A stretch of DNA of 64,000 bases. Origin: Pseudomonas alkylphenolica (GTDB lineage Bacteria > Pseudomonadota > Gammaproteobacteria > Pseudomonadales > Pseudomonadaceae). Positions 46,443 to 54,984 of this stretch are shown piece by piece; the stretch's first letter is position 1; each line of letters starts with the position of its first letter. The position numbers and the translations under genes are program-made. The notes below the pieces were generated by a model that was not told the DNA's origin, did no database searches, and was given only the letters and a program-made list of their open reading frames with translations. Location: contig NZ_CP009048.1 of the NCBI RefSeq assembly GCF_000746525.1, forward strand, positions 2,969,501 to 3,033,500, in the 5' to 3' direction.

Positions 46443-48077
46443 ATGAAGACTCTACGAAATATGTCGATCAGCCGCCGCTTGTGGCTGATTCTGGTACTGG
46501 CCGTGGTGATGTTGCTGACCTTGGGCTTGCTGATGCTCAGGCAGATCCACGGCGACCTGTATCAGGCCAAGGCCGAAAAGACCCAACATGTGGTAGAAAC
46601 CGCCGCCGGCGTACTGGCCTACTATCAAGGCCTCGAGGCGGCCGGCACCCTGACCCGCGAAGCCGCCCAGCAGCAAGCCTTGAGCGCCGTGCGCAGCTTG
46701 CGCTACGACCAGAACGACTACTTCTGGATCAACGACCTGGGGCCGAGGATGATCATGCATCCGACCAACCCCAAACTCGATGGCCAGGACCTCTCCGCGA
46801 TCCGTGACCCGGACGGCTTTGCCGTTTTCAACGAAATGGCCGCGCTGGCCAACGCCCGCGGGGCTGGCAGCATCGACTATCGCTGGCCCAAGCCCGGTGC
46901 CAGCGAGCCGGTCGAGAAAACTTCCTACATCCAGTTGTTCAAGCCTTGGGGCTGGGTGATTGGCTCGGGGATCTATATCGATGACATGCAAAGCGAATTC
47001 ATGCGCCAGTTGCGCGACGCCTCGCTGCTGGGGCTTGGCATTGCCCTGGTCATGACCCTGCTGGTGCTGCTGATTGCCCGCAGCATCGCTCGTCCCTTGC
47101 AGGAAGCGGTGGACGCCATGGCCATGATCGCCAGCGGCGAGAGCGACCTGACCCGCCGGCTGGACACCCATGGCCGCGATGAAGTGACCCAGCTGGGCGA
47201 ACACTTCAACCGCTTTACCGGCAAGTTGCAGGGGGTGATCGGCCAACTGCAGGGCGCAGCACATGCCTTGGGGCAATCGGCTGTAGATGTCGGCAGCAAC
47301 GCCAACCAGGCTCAACAACACAGCGAACAGCAGTCTGCACAGATGGAGCAAGTAGCCACTGCAATCAATGAGGTGACCTACGCCGTGCAGGATGTCGCCA
47401 GGAATGCCGAGCAGGCCTCCAACGAAATGCGCGACGCCCAGCACCGTGCCGAACAGGGTCAGCAAAGTATCCATGGCAGCCTGCAGCAGATCGATCAGCT
47501 GTCAGGCACCATCGATGAAGCGGTCAGGGTGATCCAGACCCTGGCCAGCCAGAGCACACGGATCGGCAGCGTCCTGGAAGTGATTCGTTCGATTGCCGAA
47601 CAGACCAACCTGCTGGCCCTGAACGCTGCCATCGAGGCGGCCCGGGCCGGCGAGCAAGGCCGTGGCTTTGCCGTGGTGGCCGATGAAGTGCGCCTGCTGG
47701 CCCAGCGCACCCAGCAATCGACAGCCGAAATCCAGAGCATGATCGAGCATTTGCAGGGGCAGTCGGAGGCGGCGGTCAAGGCTATCGATGCCAGCAGCAC
47801 GGCTTCGCGCCAGACCATCGAACAGGCCAACGAGGCAGGCGTCAGTCTGGACGCCATCAGTCAGGCCTTGCACAACCTCACTGCCCTCAACGCCTCGATA
47901 GCCAGTGCCACACTGCAACAGTCGCATGTGGTCGAAGAGATCAACCGCAACGTCACTGAAACTGCTGACTTGTCGCGCCAGACCGCAGCAGCGGCGCAGC
48001 AGTCGAGCAGCGCCGGGGTGGCGCTGAACCAGTTGCGTGAGCAGTTGGACCGGTTGCTGGGGCAGTTCCGGGTGTAG
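46443..48077 (+). CDS. Methyl-accepting chemotaxis protein with sCache sensor
   Basis: A 544-residue chemoreceptor. An N-terminal helix (about 12-32) leads to a periplasmic sCache_2 domain (about 40-190; [35 protein letters not shown]). A second helix (about 198-218), a HAMP domain and the signalling domain follow, with the tip [24 protein letters not shown] near 385. sCache_2 receptors in Pseudomonas often bind short carboxylic acids. It lacks a C-terminal CheR-tethering pentapeptide. It is intact, unlike the relic at 31 kb. Confidence 0.92.
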   Translation: MKTLRNMSISRRLWLILVLAVVMLLTLGLLMLRQIHGDLYQAKAEKTQHVVETAAGVLAYYQGLEAAGTLTREAAQQQALSAVRSLRYDQNDYFWINDLGPRMIMHPTNPKLDGQDLSAIRDPDGFAVFNEMAALANARGAGSIDYRWPKPGASEPVEKTSYIQLFKPWGWVIGSGIYIDDMQSEFMRQLRDASLLGLGIALVMTLLVLLIARSIARPLQEAVDAMAMIASGESDLTRRLDTHGRDEVTQLGEHFNRFTGKLQGVIGQLQGAAHALGQSAVDVGSNANQAQQHSEQQSAQMEQVATAINEVTYAVQDVARNAEQASNEMRDAQHRAEQGQQSIHGSLQQIDQLSGTIDEAVRVIQTLASQSTRIGSVLEVIRSIAEQTNLLALNAAIEAARAGEQGRGFAVVADEVRLLAQRTQQSTAEIQSMIEHLQGQSEAAVKAIDASSTASRQTIEQANEAGVSLDAISQALHNLTALNASIASATLQQSHVVEEINRNVTETADLSRQTAAAAQQSSSAGVALNQLREQLDRLLGQFRV

Positions 48078-48110
48078 TGCGAGCCCTGATGCTTTGAAAG
48101 CAGCCTCTGC

Positions 48111-48183
48111 TGTGGGAGCGGGCTTGCCCCGCGATGCGATGTACCTGACAGATCGTAATCGCGGGGCAAGCCCGCTCCCACAG
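48111..48183. repeat. REPIN 8
   Basis: An inverted REP pair with the gatgcgatgt spacer type, between the chemoreceptor and pnuC. Confidence 0.9.
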
Positions 48184-48272
48184 CAAGTCCCCTCCCACTG
48201 CCAGAGCTGTGGTATCTGCCGTGCCACAAGGTACAATCCCCGCCCTCCTCCCGAACCTGCCAAGGAATGCCG

Positions 48273-48839
48273 ATGTCCGGCCTCGAACTGTTCGCCGCCG
48301 TGCTCGGCGTTATCGCCGTGTGGCTCACGACCAAACAGAACCCCTGGTGCTGGCCTATCGGCCTGGTGATGGTGCTGCTCTATAGCTGGATCTTCTTTGA
48401 AGTACGCCTGTATTCGGACATGCTTCTGCAACTGGTCTATGCCGTGCTGCAGCTCTATGGCTGGTGGCAATGGACGCGCCCGGACAGCCAGCGCGAAGCC
48501 CGTCAGGTAACCCACCTGGGTATCCAGGCGGTGCTGTTCGGACTCGGCCTGGGTCTGCTGGGCAGTCTGGCGCTGGGCGCAGCCATGGCCAGCTGGACCG
48601 ATGCCGCGCAACCCTGGCTGGATGCGGCGCTGACCGGCTTCAGCCTGGTTGCGCAGCTGTGGATGGCACAGAAGCGCGTGCAGTGCTGGCCGCTATGGAT
48701 CGTGCTGGACGTGATCTTCGTCGGCCTGTTCCTCTACAAAGCGCTCTTCCTGACTGCAGCCCTCTATGCCCTGTTCACCTTGATCGCCGTGCAGGGTTGG
48801 CGTGCCTGGCGCCGCGATCCGGCGTTGGTCAACGCATGA
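48273..48839 (+). CDS. pnuC: Nicotinamide riboside transporter PnuC
   Basis: A 188-residue membrane protein with about seven helices. It shows the PnuC pattern W-L-T-T-K-Q-N-P-W-C-W-P-I-G near residue 17, Y-S-D-M-L-L-Q-L-V-Y near 48, Y-G-W-W-Q-W-T, and near the end W-I-V-L-D-V-I-F-V-G-L-F-L-Y-K. It takes up nicotinamide riboside by facilitated diffusion. The ATG at 48273 has aagga at the right distance. Its stop overlaps the next start (ATGA), linking it to a ribosylnicotinamide kinase-like gene that traps the substrate by phosphorylation. Confidence 0.92.
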   Translation: MSGLELFAAVLGVIAVWLTTKQNPWCWPIGLVMVLLYSWIFFEVRLYSDMLLQLVYAVLQLYGWWQWTRPDSQREARQVTHLGIQAVLFGLGLGLLGSLALGAAMASWTDAAQPWLDAALTGFSLVAQLWMAQKRVQCWPLWIVLDVIFVGLFLYKALFLTAALYALFTLIAVQGWRAWRRDPALVNA

Positions 48840-49387
48840 AAGTCCTGGTCCTGAGTGGTCCCGAGTCCAGCGGCAAGAGCTGGTTGAGCCATGAAATCCA
48901 GGCCCACTTCGGTGGGGAACTGGTCGATGAGTATGTACGTCACTTTATCGACGAACACCGCCGCGACACCTGTTATGCCGATATTCCGGCAATCGCTCGC
49001 GGCCAGCTGGCCTGGGAAGACGCCGCCCGTGCCCACCAGCCCGAACTGTTGATTCTCGACACGCACCTGTTGAGTAACCTGCTCTGGAGCCGGGTACTGT
49101 TCGGTGATTGCCCGGCCTGGATCGAACAGGCCCTGCTGACGCGCCGCTATGACCTACACTTGCTGCTCGACCCTGCGGGTGTCGGCTGGGTCGGTGATGG
49201 TCAGCGCTGCCAACCCGCACTGGAACAACGTCAGGCCTTTTTTGCTGACAGCCTCGACTGGCTGCAGCGCAATCACCAGCCTGTGCAGGTCATTGGCGGC
49301 GACTGGCCCCAGCGCAGCACGGCAGCCCTCAAAGCCGTGCAGCAGTTACTCAATGGCAAATCCCCGGTATGCGCCACCGAGTGTTAG
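48836..49387 (+). CDS. NadR-like ATPase/ribosylnicotinamide kinase
   Basis: A 183-residue P-loop protein starting M-K-V-L-V-L-S-G-P-E-S-S-G-K-S, the kinase-domain P-loop of NadR. It continues with Y-V-R-H-F-I-D-E, I-L-D-T-H-L-L-S-N-L and D-L-H-L-L-L-D-P. It corresponds to the C-terminal ribosylnicotinamide kinase domain of E. coli NadR, without the repressor and adenylyltransferase domains. It phosphorylates nicotinamide riboside to NMN in NAD salvage. It is translationally coupled to pnuC. The first of three dyads controlling the fap operon overlaps its stop codon. Confidence 0.88.
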   Translation: MKVLVLSGPESSGKSWLSHEIQAHFGGELVDEYVRHFIDEHRRDTCYADIPAIARGQLAWEDAARAHQPELLILDTHLLSNLLWSRVLFGDCPAWIEQALLTRRYDLHLLLDPAGVGWVGDGQRCQPALEQRQAFFADSLDWLQRNHQPVQVIGGDWPQRSTAALKAVQQLLNGKSPVCATEC

Positions 49388-49551
49388 ACCACTGATACAC
49401 CTCACTGGGTCAAATGCCCCGTATTTGCGCGACATTCCCCAAAATCGTTGGTGGTGTTAATCCGCTGATACAACCCCTGAAAAACCCTTCCGGCGCAGCC
49501 GACGGCCTGCCAAGCAGGTATTTGGCAAGCTTGTGTCTCATGATTGATACA
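49382..49551 (+). promoter_or_regulatory. Three 18-bp dyads upstream of fapA (candidate activator sites)
   Basis: Three similar imperfect palindromes occur: tgttaga-ccac-tgataca (49382-49399), tgttaat-ccgc-tgataca (49455-49472) and tgtctca-tgat-tgataca (49534-49551). All keep TGT-N12-ACA with an identical right half. Starts are 73 and 79 bases apart, near seven to seven and a half helical turns. The last lies about 65 bases upstream of a sigma-54 promoter. This is the layout of enhancer sites for a sigma-54 activator. Confidence 0.7.
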
Positions 49552-49587
49552 ACAAAATCCCGACACGCGCCGATAACGCCTTCAACC

Positions 49588-49606
49588 TATTGATTCCTAA
49601 TCAATA
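49588..49606. promoter_or_regulatory. Perfect 8-bp-arm palindrome between the dyads and the fap promoter
   Basis: tattgatt-cct-aatcaata has eight paired bases on each side and lies ten bases upstream of the -24 element of the fap promoter. It is unrelated to the three upstream dyads. It could bind a repressor or a second regulator. Confidence 0.5.
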
Positions 49607-49614
49607 ACAAAAAC

Positions 49615-49630
49615 CGGCACACCTTCTGCT
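49615..49630 (+). promoter_or_regulatory. Sigma-54 (-24/-12) promoter of the fap operon
   Basis: cggcacaccttctgct has GG at 49616-49617 and GC at 49628-49629, exactly 10 bases apart. The start site would be near 49640, about 44 bases before the fapA start codon. Confidence 0.75.
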
Positions 49631-49683
49631 GTCTTCCTCGCAACGCTGAAACGGGCCAGCACACAAAAGAAGGAATTGCCGCC

Positions 49684-50121
49684 GTGGAGAAATTCAATAA
49701 AGGCATGTATCGCGTCCTGCTGGTCGGATGCGCGTTGGGATCAGGCTTCAGCTTGCCTGTCCAGGCCGAGAACGGGATCGTCGTCATTACCCGAGATGTG
49801 CAGCCGCGCATGGCAATCCGCGCACCGCTGGTTCCCGATCCAAGCCCGGTCACCGTCAATACCAACCCATCCGCACATATCCTCAAGCAGACAAACGAGT
49901 TGAGCGATGGCGATTTCGCCGGTATCAGCAGCGGCGCAGGCATTAGCTCACTGGTCACGCAACAGACCAACAACCTGGGCGGTCATATCAGCAACCAGAC
50001 CCAACTGCCCAATCTCGCCGGCGGACGTTCCACAGGCGGCGGCAACGGCATCTCCAACATGGTCAACTCAAGTGTCCAGAAGGGCTTGGCGCCCCTGCAA
50101 ATCCTGACTGGAGGCAAGTGA
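49684..50121 (+). CDS. fapA: Functional amyloid operon protein FapA
   Basis: A 145-residue exported protein with a signal peptide (cleavage near V-Q-A). The mature part is disordered and rich in Gly, Asn, Ser and Gln (I-S-S-G-A-G-I-S, T-Q-Q-T-N-N-L-G-G). It is the first of six genes in the conserved order fapABCDEF. FapA is periplasmic and affects the FapB/FapC ratio of the fibre. The start is GTG with aagga nine bases upstream. fapB begins one base after its stop. Identity rests on position, size and composition more than on motifs. Confidence 0.85.
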   Translation: MEKFNKGMYRVLLVGCALGSGFSLPVQAENGIVVITRDVQPRMAIRAPLVPDPSPVTVNTNPSAHILKQTNELSDGDFAGISSGAGISSLVTQQTNNLGGHISNQTQLPNLAGGRSTGGGNGISNMVNSSVQKGLAPLQILTGGK

Positions 50122-50122
50122 G

Positions 50123-50695
50123 ATGAGGCACACGCTGCTGATTCTGGCCACCTTTTGCAGTGCACCGGCCTTCGCCCAACCCCCTGTGATCAATAACGCC
50201 AACATCGACAGTTCCGGCAAGCAGTACCAGGGCAACCTCACCGTCAACCAGGCTGCCGGCGATCTACAGCAGCAAGCCAACGTACGGGCGTTCGCTGTTG
50301 GCCATAGCGCCAGCGCGACCACCGAGGTTCGCCAACGCTTGCGCACCCGTGTCGACTCCGCCATCGATGCCCATTCCAGCATCCAGGGCGACGCCTTCAG
50401 CAACGGTAGCGGCGCGCTGGGCGTCAACCAGAGCACCGGCGCCAGCAACCAGCAAGCCAACGCACTGCGTATCAGCCTCAGTACTCAGCCGCAAAGTATC
50501 GACGACAGCGTCCTCATGCAACAGAACGTGGCGCTGATCAATGGCTCCGATCCAGCTGACTCTGCACCCGGCCATCGCCAGGTCACTACCAGTGACCAGG
50601 CATTCACCGGTAGCCGTGGGGTGATTCAGTTGAATCAGAGCGCCGGGGTGGGAAACCGAATGGCCAACACCCTGAGCGTACGGGTCGTGGATTGA
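50123..50695 (+). CDS. fapB: Minor amyloid subunit FapB
   Basis: A 190-residue secreted protein with a short signal peptide (cleavage near A-F-A). It contains three imperfect amyloid repeats of the Fap type, with the motif G-N-L-T-V-N-Q-A-A-G-D-L-Q-Q-Q-A-N, L-G-V-N-Q-S-T-G-A-S-N-Q-Q-A-N and V-I-Q-L-N-Q-S-A-G-V-G-N-R-M-A-N. It is thought to nucleate FapC fibres. A ggaggc site precedes the ATG. It is tightly coupled to fapA and followed by fapC after a 52-base gap. Confidence 0.92.
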   Translation: MRHTLLILATFCSAPAFAQPPVINNANIDSSGKQYQGNLTVNQAAGDLQQQANVRAFAVGHSASATTEVRQRLRTRVDSAIDAHSSIQGDAFSNGSGALGVNQSTGASNQQANALRISLSTQPQSIDDSVLMQQNVALINGSDPADSAPGHRQVTTSDQAFTGSRGVIQLNQSAGVGNRMANTLSVRVVD

Positions 50696-50747
50696 CCCAA
50701 ACAGGTAAGAACAACACTTAACCTAAAATAAAGTACGGAGAATCACC

Positions 50748-52046
50748 ATGAAACCCTCGATGGCACTCAAGCCTCTGGTTTTCGCAATTGCTGCGGTCAT
50801 GGCTGTTGCTGTACAAGCTGAACAGAACGATCGGCGTGGCCACGGCCATCATCATGGCCACCACAACCCTCCTCCAAAAGCGTTCTATGTCGACGCCACT
50901 GCCAATGCGTACGACAGGCAGAGCAGTACCGATAACAAAATCGTCAACAACGGCACCATCAACGAAGCCGAGATGAGCGACTCCGCCTCTGGTACCAGCG
51001 GCAACGTCGGCGTCAACGTCGCTGCAGGCGCCGGCAACCAGCAAGACAACGCAGCCGCTATCGCCAACGCTGGCTCCGACTCCAGCGCCATCGATAACAG
51101 CTTCGTCTTCGGTACCTCCGAAGCCACCGCCAGAGTCACGCAATACAGCGACAACAACAAGGTCTACAACAACGGCGCTACAAACTCTGCGGTGATGAGC
51201 GGATCGGGCAGTGAAGGCAGCGGCAACATGGGCATCAACATTGCTGGCGGCGACCTTAACCAGCAGAAAAACACCATGGCAATTGCCAACACCAATGCCC
51301 CGCTCGGTAACGCAACAGCCACCGCGTCTGCCACCCAGACCGGTCCTGGCCTGGTGGTGATCAACGACGCTGATCGGACCTACCGTGTGGATACCCTGAC
51401 GTTTACCAAAACGGCCAGTGGCGAGTCCCGTTACGAGAAGCAGTTCAACGCCAGCGGCAGCCAGAGCTCCTCGTCGGAGTTTGAAGTCAAAGGCAAAAAC
51501 AGCTGGAGCGCTGAAGGCAGCAATCACTTCGACGCAAACGGCTCCAAGAAACATGAAGCAAGTGGATCCTCCGAAGCTCATCTGCTCGCTACCCTGCACG
51601 TGGATGCGGATGCCAGCAAGACCGTTTCCTGGGAACATGGCTATCACGACGGTAGTCGCACCAAGTCGTTCGAAGCCGAGCTCAACGCAAAACTTGACGT
51701 AGATGTCGAAAAAAGCTGGGAGAAAAAGTCGGAGTCCTCGTTCGAGAAGGAGTACAACTCCAACTTTGATAAATCGTACAAGTCTGAGTTCGCAAAATCG
51801 GGCAGCAAATCGCAAGAGTCCGAGTACGAGAAAGAGAAGAAGTTTGCTGAAAGCAGCTCCTTCGAGTTGAGCAACACCTACTCCTACCAAGTGCTGACCC
51901 CAACTGGCTGGGCAAACCCTGTGACCAACACTGCAACCCTGAGTGGTTCGGTGAATGGCGGCAGCGGCAACCTCGGCGTCAACGTGGCTGCCGGTGTAGG
52001 CAACCAACAAAGCAACTCGCTGGCCATTTCCAACCAATCGTTCTGA
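50748..52046 (+). CDS. fapC: Major amyloid subunit FapC
   Basis: A 432-residue secreted protein with a signal peptide (cleavage near V-Q-A) and a His-rich mature N-terminus (G-H-G-H-H-H-G-H-H). Three amyloid repeats end in G-V-N-V-A-A-G-A-G-N-Q-Q (about residue 90), G-I-N-I-A-G-G-D-L-N-Q-Q (about 165) and G-V-N-V-A-A-G-V-G-N-Q-Q (about 415). The linker between repeats 2 and 3 is long (about 205 residues) and built of Ser/Lys/Glu/Phe-rich approximate repeats (K-S-W-E-K-K-S-E-S-S-F-E-K-E-Y). It forms the fibre of the biofilm matrix. A terminator-like hairpin follows. Confidence 0.93.
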   Translation: MKPSMALKPLVFAIAAVMAVAVQAEQNDRRGHGHHHGHHNPPPKAFYVDATANAYDRQSSTDNKIVNNGTINEAEMSDSASGTSGNVGVNVAAGAGNQQDNAAAIANAGSDSSAIDNSFVFGTSEATARVTQYSDNNKVYNNGATNSAVMSGSGSEGSGNMGINIAGGDLNQQKNTMAIANTNAPLGNATATASATQTGPGLVVINDADRTYRVDTLTFTKTASGESRYEKQFNASGSQSSSSEFEVKGKNSWSAEGSNHFDANGSKKHEASGSSEAHLLATLHVDADASKTVSWEHGYHDGSRTKSFEAELNAKLDVDVEKSWEKKSESSFEKEYNSNFDKSYKSEFAKSGSKSQESEYEKEKKFAESSSFELSNTYSYQVLTPTGWANPVTNTATLSGSVNGGSGNLGVNVAAGVGNQQSNSLAISNQSF

Positions 52047-52060
52047 TTGTTGTGGCCTGG

Positions 52061-52084
52061 AGGCCCCCTTCGGGGGGCCTTTTC
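52061..52084 (+). terminator. Hairpin terminator between fapC and fapD
   Basis: aggccccc-ttcg-ggggggcct followed by tttct. The UUCG-type loop and T-run make a strong intrinsic terminator. Partial read-through would set fapD-F expression below that of the fibre subunits. Confidence 0.8.
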
Positions 52085-52110
52085 TCAACCGAACCAGAAG
52101 GCGTCCGATC

Positions 52111-52791
52111 ATGCGTATTATCGCCTTGGCGTTTTTGCTTTGCCTGGCCAGCCAGAGCGAAGCGGCCCAGATGCCACTTGCCGTGTTGCCGGGTGGTGCG
52201 GTGATATACAAGCCCATCCAGAGTGTACGTGAGCGCAAATTCGCCGACCTGGTGCAACAGAAAACTGACTTCAGTTGCGGCGCTGCGGCGCTGGCGACCA
52301 TATTGCGTCAAGCCTACTGGCTGGATGTAAATGAAGAACAGATCATCGAGGGCATGCTGGCACACGCCGATCAGGATCTCGTCCGCGTTCAAGGCTTCTC
52401 TATGCTCGACATGAAGCGCTACGTGGAGAGCCTGGGCATGCGTGCCCGTGGTTACCGGGTGGCAACCGACACCTTGCAGAGTATCCGCATTCCGGTGGTG
52501 GTGTTAATGGATGTCCGTGGCTACAAACACTTTGTGGTCATGCAGAAAGTCCACAATGGCTGGGTGTATATCGGTGATCCGGTGCTCGGTCATAAACGCT
52601 ACTCGCTCGACGACTTCGTCAAAGGCTGGAACGGCATTATCTTCGCCGTCATCGGCAAGGGTTACGACAAAACCAATGCCTTGCTCGACCCGCCCATGCC
52701 GCTGACCGCCAAGAACCGCGTCAACACCTTCAGCCCGGTGCAAGACGCAGAGTTGATGGATTTCGGATTCATCCAAAGCGACTTCTTCTAA
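52111..52791 (+). CDS. fapD: FapD, C39-type cysteine peptidase
   Basis: A 226-residue exported protein with a signal peptide (cleavage near S-E-A). The C39 peptidase core has the nucleophile in K-T-D-F-S-C-G-A-A-A-L-A-T near residue 53, the His in G-Y-K-H-F-V-V-M near 138 and Asp in I-G-D-P near 155. It is required for Fap fibre export or processing in the periplasm. It follows the intra-operon terminator and precedes fapE by 45 bases. Confidence 0.93.
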   Translation: MRIIALAFLLCLASQSEAAQMPLAVLPGGAVIYKPIQSVRERKFADLVQQKTDFSCGAAALATILRQAYWLDVNEEQIIEGMLAHADQDLVRVQGFSMLDMKRYVESLGMRARGYRVATDTLQSIRIPVVVLMDVRGYKHFVVMQKVHNGWVYIGDPVLGHKRYSLDDFVKGWNGIIFAVIGKGYDKTNALLDPPMPLTAKNRVNTFSPVQDAELMDFGFIQSDFF

Positions 52792-52836
52792 TGACTCTTC
52801 TAATGATAAGGGAGCACGACGCTCCGGGAGCATGCA

Positions 52837-53583
52837 ATGAAGACTCCACTGTGGCTAGTCGTAGCGTGCCTGGCCGCCAGCCTGCCGACCCAGGCACAGA
52901 CCTTCAAACCCATCGAACTTAAGGATCAGGAACTGGCGAACCTGCGAGGCCGCTATGTCATGCCGGGGCGGATCATCAGTTTCGGCGTCGTCATGACCAG
53001 CACCTGGCAAAATGCCAACGGTGAAGTGATCGGGGCAACCTCCTCGATGCAGATCCAGCAGTCGACCATCAAACCACAGTTCTATGTGTCGATGATCGAC
53101 GAAAAAGGCAGTGGCTCGGCGCGTACGCAAAACACCGGCACCGGCACCATCACTGGCGGCAGCGGCCTCAACAGCACCGAAGGCGTCACTCAGGTCGTGC
53201 GGGCTGCCGGCGACAATAACACTGCCTACAACAACGTTGATATCAACGTCACCAAGGCTAACCAGGCACCCGCCACGCAACAGCAGGGCCAGGCACTGGC
53301 CGCAGGCTCGACGTTGGTCGGCGCCAATGGCGCGGGCTCGCTGAGCATCTCCTCAACCGGTACCGGTGTACAACTGAACATCACCGCCAACAACAACCAG
53401 GGCAGCACTGTGCAACGCCTGGCCCAGGGTGGGCTGATGCAGAACACAACATTGCTCGGCGGCGGCAACCAGGTCAGAAACCTCACCTCCCTGAATGTCG
53501 TACTACGTGAAAACGTCCCGACCGCCGGGTCGCTGAACGGCAGCCTGGACCAGCTCAAAGGAATTCGCACTCTCGGATTCTGA
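52837..53583 (+). CDS. fapE: FapE, fibre-associated protein
   Basis: A 248-residue exported protein with a signal peptide (cleavage near T-Q-A). It has an N-terminal D-Q-E-L-A-N-L-R-G-R-Y-V-M-P-G-R-I-I-S-F-G segment typical of FapE and a Gly/Asn/Thr-rich remainder with amyloid-like character (L-N-I-T-A-N-N-N-Q-G-S; G-G-G-N-Q-V-R-N). It is a minor fibre-associated and extracellular component. A gggagc site lies upstream. Its place between fapD and fapF agrees. Confidence 0.9.
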   Translation: MKTPLWLVVACLAASLPTQAQTFKPIELKDQELANLRGRYVMPGRIISFGVVMTSTWQNANGEVIGATSSMQIQQSTIKPQFYVSMIDEKGSGSARTQNTGTGTITGGSGLNSTEGVTQVVRAAGDNNTAYNNVDINVTKANQAPATQQQGQALAAGSTLVGANGAGSLSISSTGTGVQLNITANNNQGSTVQRLAQGGLMQNTTLLGGGNQVRNLTSLNVVLRENVPTAGSLNGSLDQLKGIRTLGF

Positions 53584-53630
53584 TCTACGCTCAGTCTCAT
53601 CAAATGTAGTCAGAAGGGACGGCTAACCCC

Positions 53631-54911
53631 ATGCACCGATCGTTAACGTTCAGAGCTATCGTCTGTTTGAGTAGTCTGACCCCGGCGACAATGCTCTACG
53701 CAGCACCGGACCCTCAGGTCGAAGCATTAAAACAAGAACTCATGGAGTTGAAACAACGTTACGAAGCACAACAGAACGCGCTGATGGTACTTGAGCAGCG
53801 CGTTCGCCAGGTCGAAGCAACACCTGCGGCACCGTCTCCCAAACGCCTGACCAAATCCCCCGCCGAAACGGTAAGGGGTGGCCAGACAGTGGCCGCAGGT
53901 GCGCCCGGAACCACCGGCAGCTCCTACGGCCAATCGCTCAAAGAGGATTCGGAACCGGCACAAAGCGTTTCCAACCTGTATGACGAAGCCAGTGGCTTCT
54001 TCGGTGGCGGCAAGTTCAGCGTCGAAACCGGCCTGACCTACACCCACTACGATACCCGCGCCCTGGTGCTCAACGGCTTCCTGGCACTGGACTCGATTTT
54101 CCTCGGTAACATCAACCTCGACCGAATCAAGGCCGATAACTGGACGCTGGATCTGACCGCCCGCTACAACCTGGACCAACGCTGGCAGTTCGATATCAAC
54201 GTCCCGGTGGTCTACCGTGAATCCACGTATTCCTCTGGCGGTGCCGGTGGCGCCGGCCCGGTCACCTCTGACGCGACCGTCACCCGCGACCCAGCCATCG
54301 GCGATATCAACGTCGGCGTTGCCTACAAATTCCTCGATGAGTCGGAGAACCTGCCCGACGCGGTCTTCACCCTGCGCGTCAAGGCACCAACCGGTGAAGA
54401 TCCCTATGGCATCAAACTGGTCAATGACCCGAACAACAACAACTTGTCGGTACCTGAAGATCTGCCTACCGGCAATGGTGTCTGGGCGATCACACCGGGT
54501 GTCTCGCTGGTCAAGACCTTTGACCCCGCAGTGCTTTTCGGCAGCCTGTCGTATACCTACAACATGGAGGATTCGTTCAGCGACATCAGCCCTACGATCA
54601 ACAGCAAAGTGCCAGGTGACGTAAAACTCGGCAACTCCTGGCAGGTCGGGGCCGGTATTGCATTTGCCTTGAACGAGAAGATGAGTATGTCGTTTTCGTT
54701 CACCGACCAGTTTGCCAGCAAAAGCAAAATCAAGCCCGATGGTGGTGAGTGGCAGTCGATCACCAACAGCGACTACAACTCGGCGAACTTCAACATCGGC
54801 ATGACCCTTGCCGCAACCGACAACCTGACAATCGTCCCGAACCTCGCCATTGGCCTGACCGAAGACTCGCCAGACTTCTCCTTCAGCCTGAAATTTCCCT
54901 ACTACTTCTGA
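53631..54911 (+). CDS. fapF: FapF, outer-membrane secretion channel for FapC
   Basis: A 426-residue outer-membrane protein. After a signal peptide comes a coiled coil (about residues 27-58; [12 protein letters not shown]), a disordered Gly/Ser linker, and a 12-stranded beta-barrel from about 125 ([13 protein letters not shown]) ending in K-F-P-Y-Y-F with terminal Phe. FapF is a trimeric, gated channel for FapC export. The gene closes the operon and is followed by a diverged REPIN. Confidence 0.93.
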   Translation: MHRSLTFRAIVCLSSLTPATMLYAAPDPQVEALKQELMELKQRYEAQQNALMVLEQRVRQVEATPAAPSPKRLTKSPAETVRGGQTVAAGAPGTTGSSYGQSLKEDSEPAQSVSNLYDEASGFFGGGKFSVETGLTYTHYDTRALVLNGFLALDSIFLGNINLDRIKADNWTLDLTARYNLDQRWQFDINVPVVYRESTYSSGGAGGAGPVTSDATVTRDPAIGDINVGVAYKFLDESENLPDAVFTLRVKAPTGEDPYGIKLVNDPNNNNLSVPEDLPTGNGVWAITPGVSLVKTFDPAVLFGSLSYTYNMEDSFSDISPTINSKVPGDVKLGNSWQVGAGIAFALNEKMSMSFSFTDQFASKSKIKPDGGEWQSITNSDYNSANFNIGMTLAATDNLTIVPNLAIGLTEDSPDFSFSLKFPYYF

Positions 54912-54913
54912 TG

Positions 54914-54984
54914 TTGTGGGAGCGAGCTTGCCTCGCGATGCGATCTGCCAGACACATCGCATCGCGAGGCAAGCTCGCTCCCAC
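54914..54984. repeat. REPIN 9 (variant subtype)
   Basis: The same inverted-pair design as the other eight, but both arms read gtgggagcgagcttgcctcgcg. Paired changes in each arm (gcggg to gcgag, cccc to cctc) keep the palindrome. It lies between the convergent fapF and activator genes. Confidence 0.85.
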
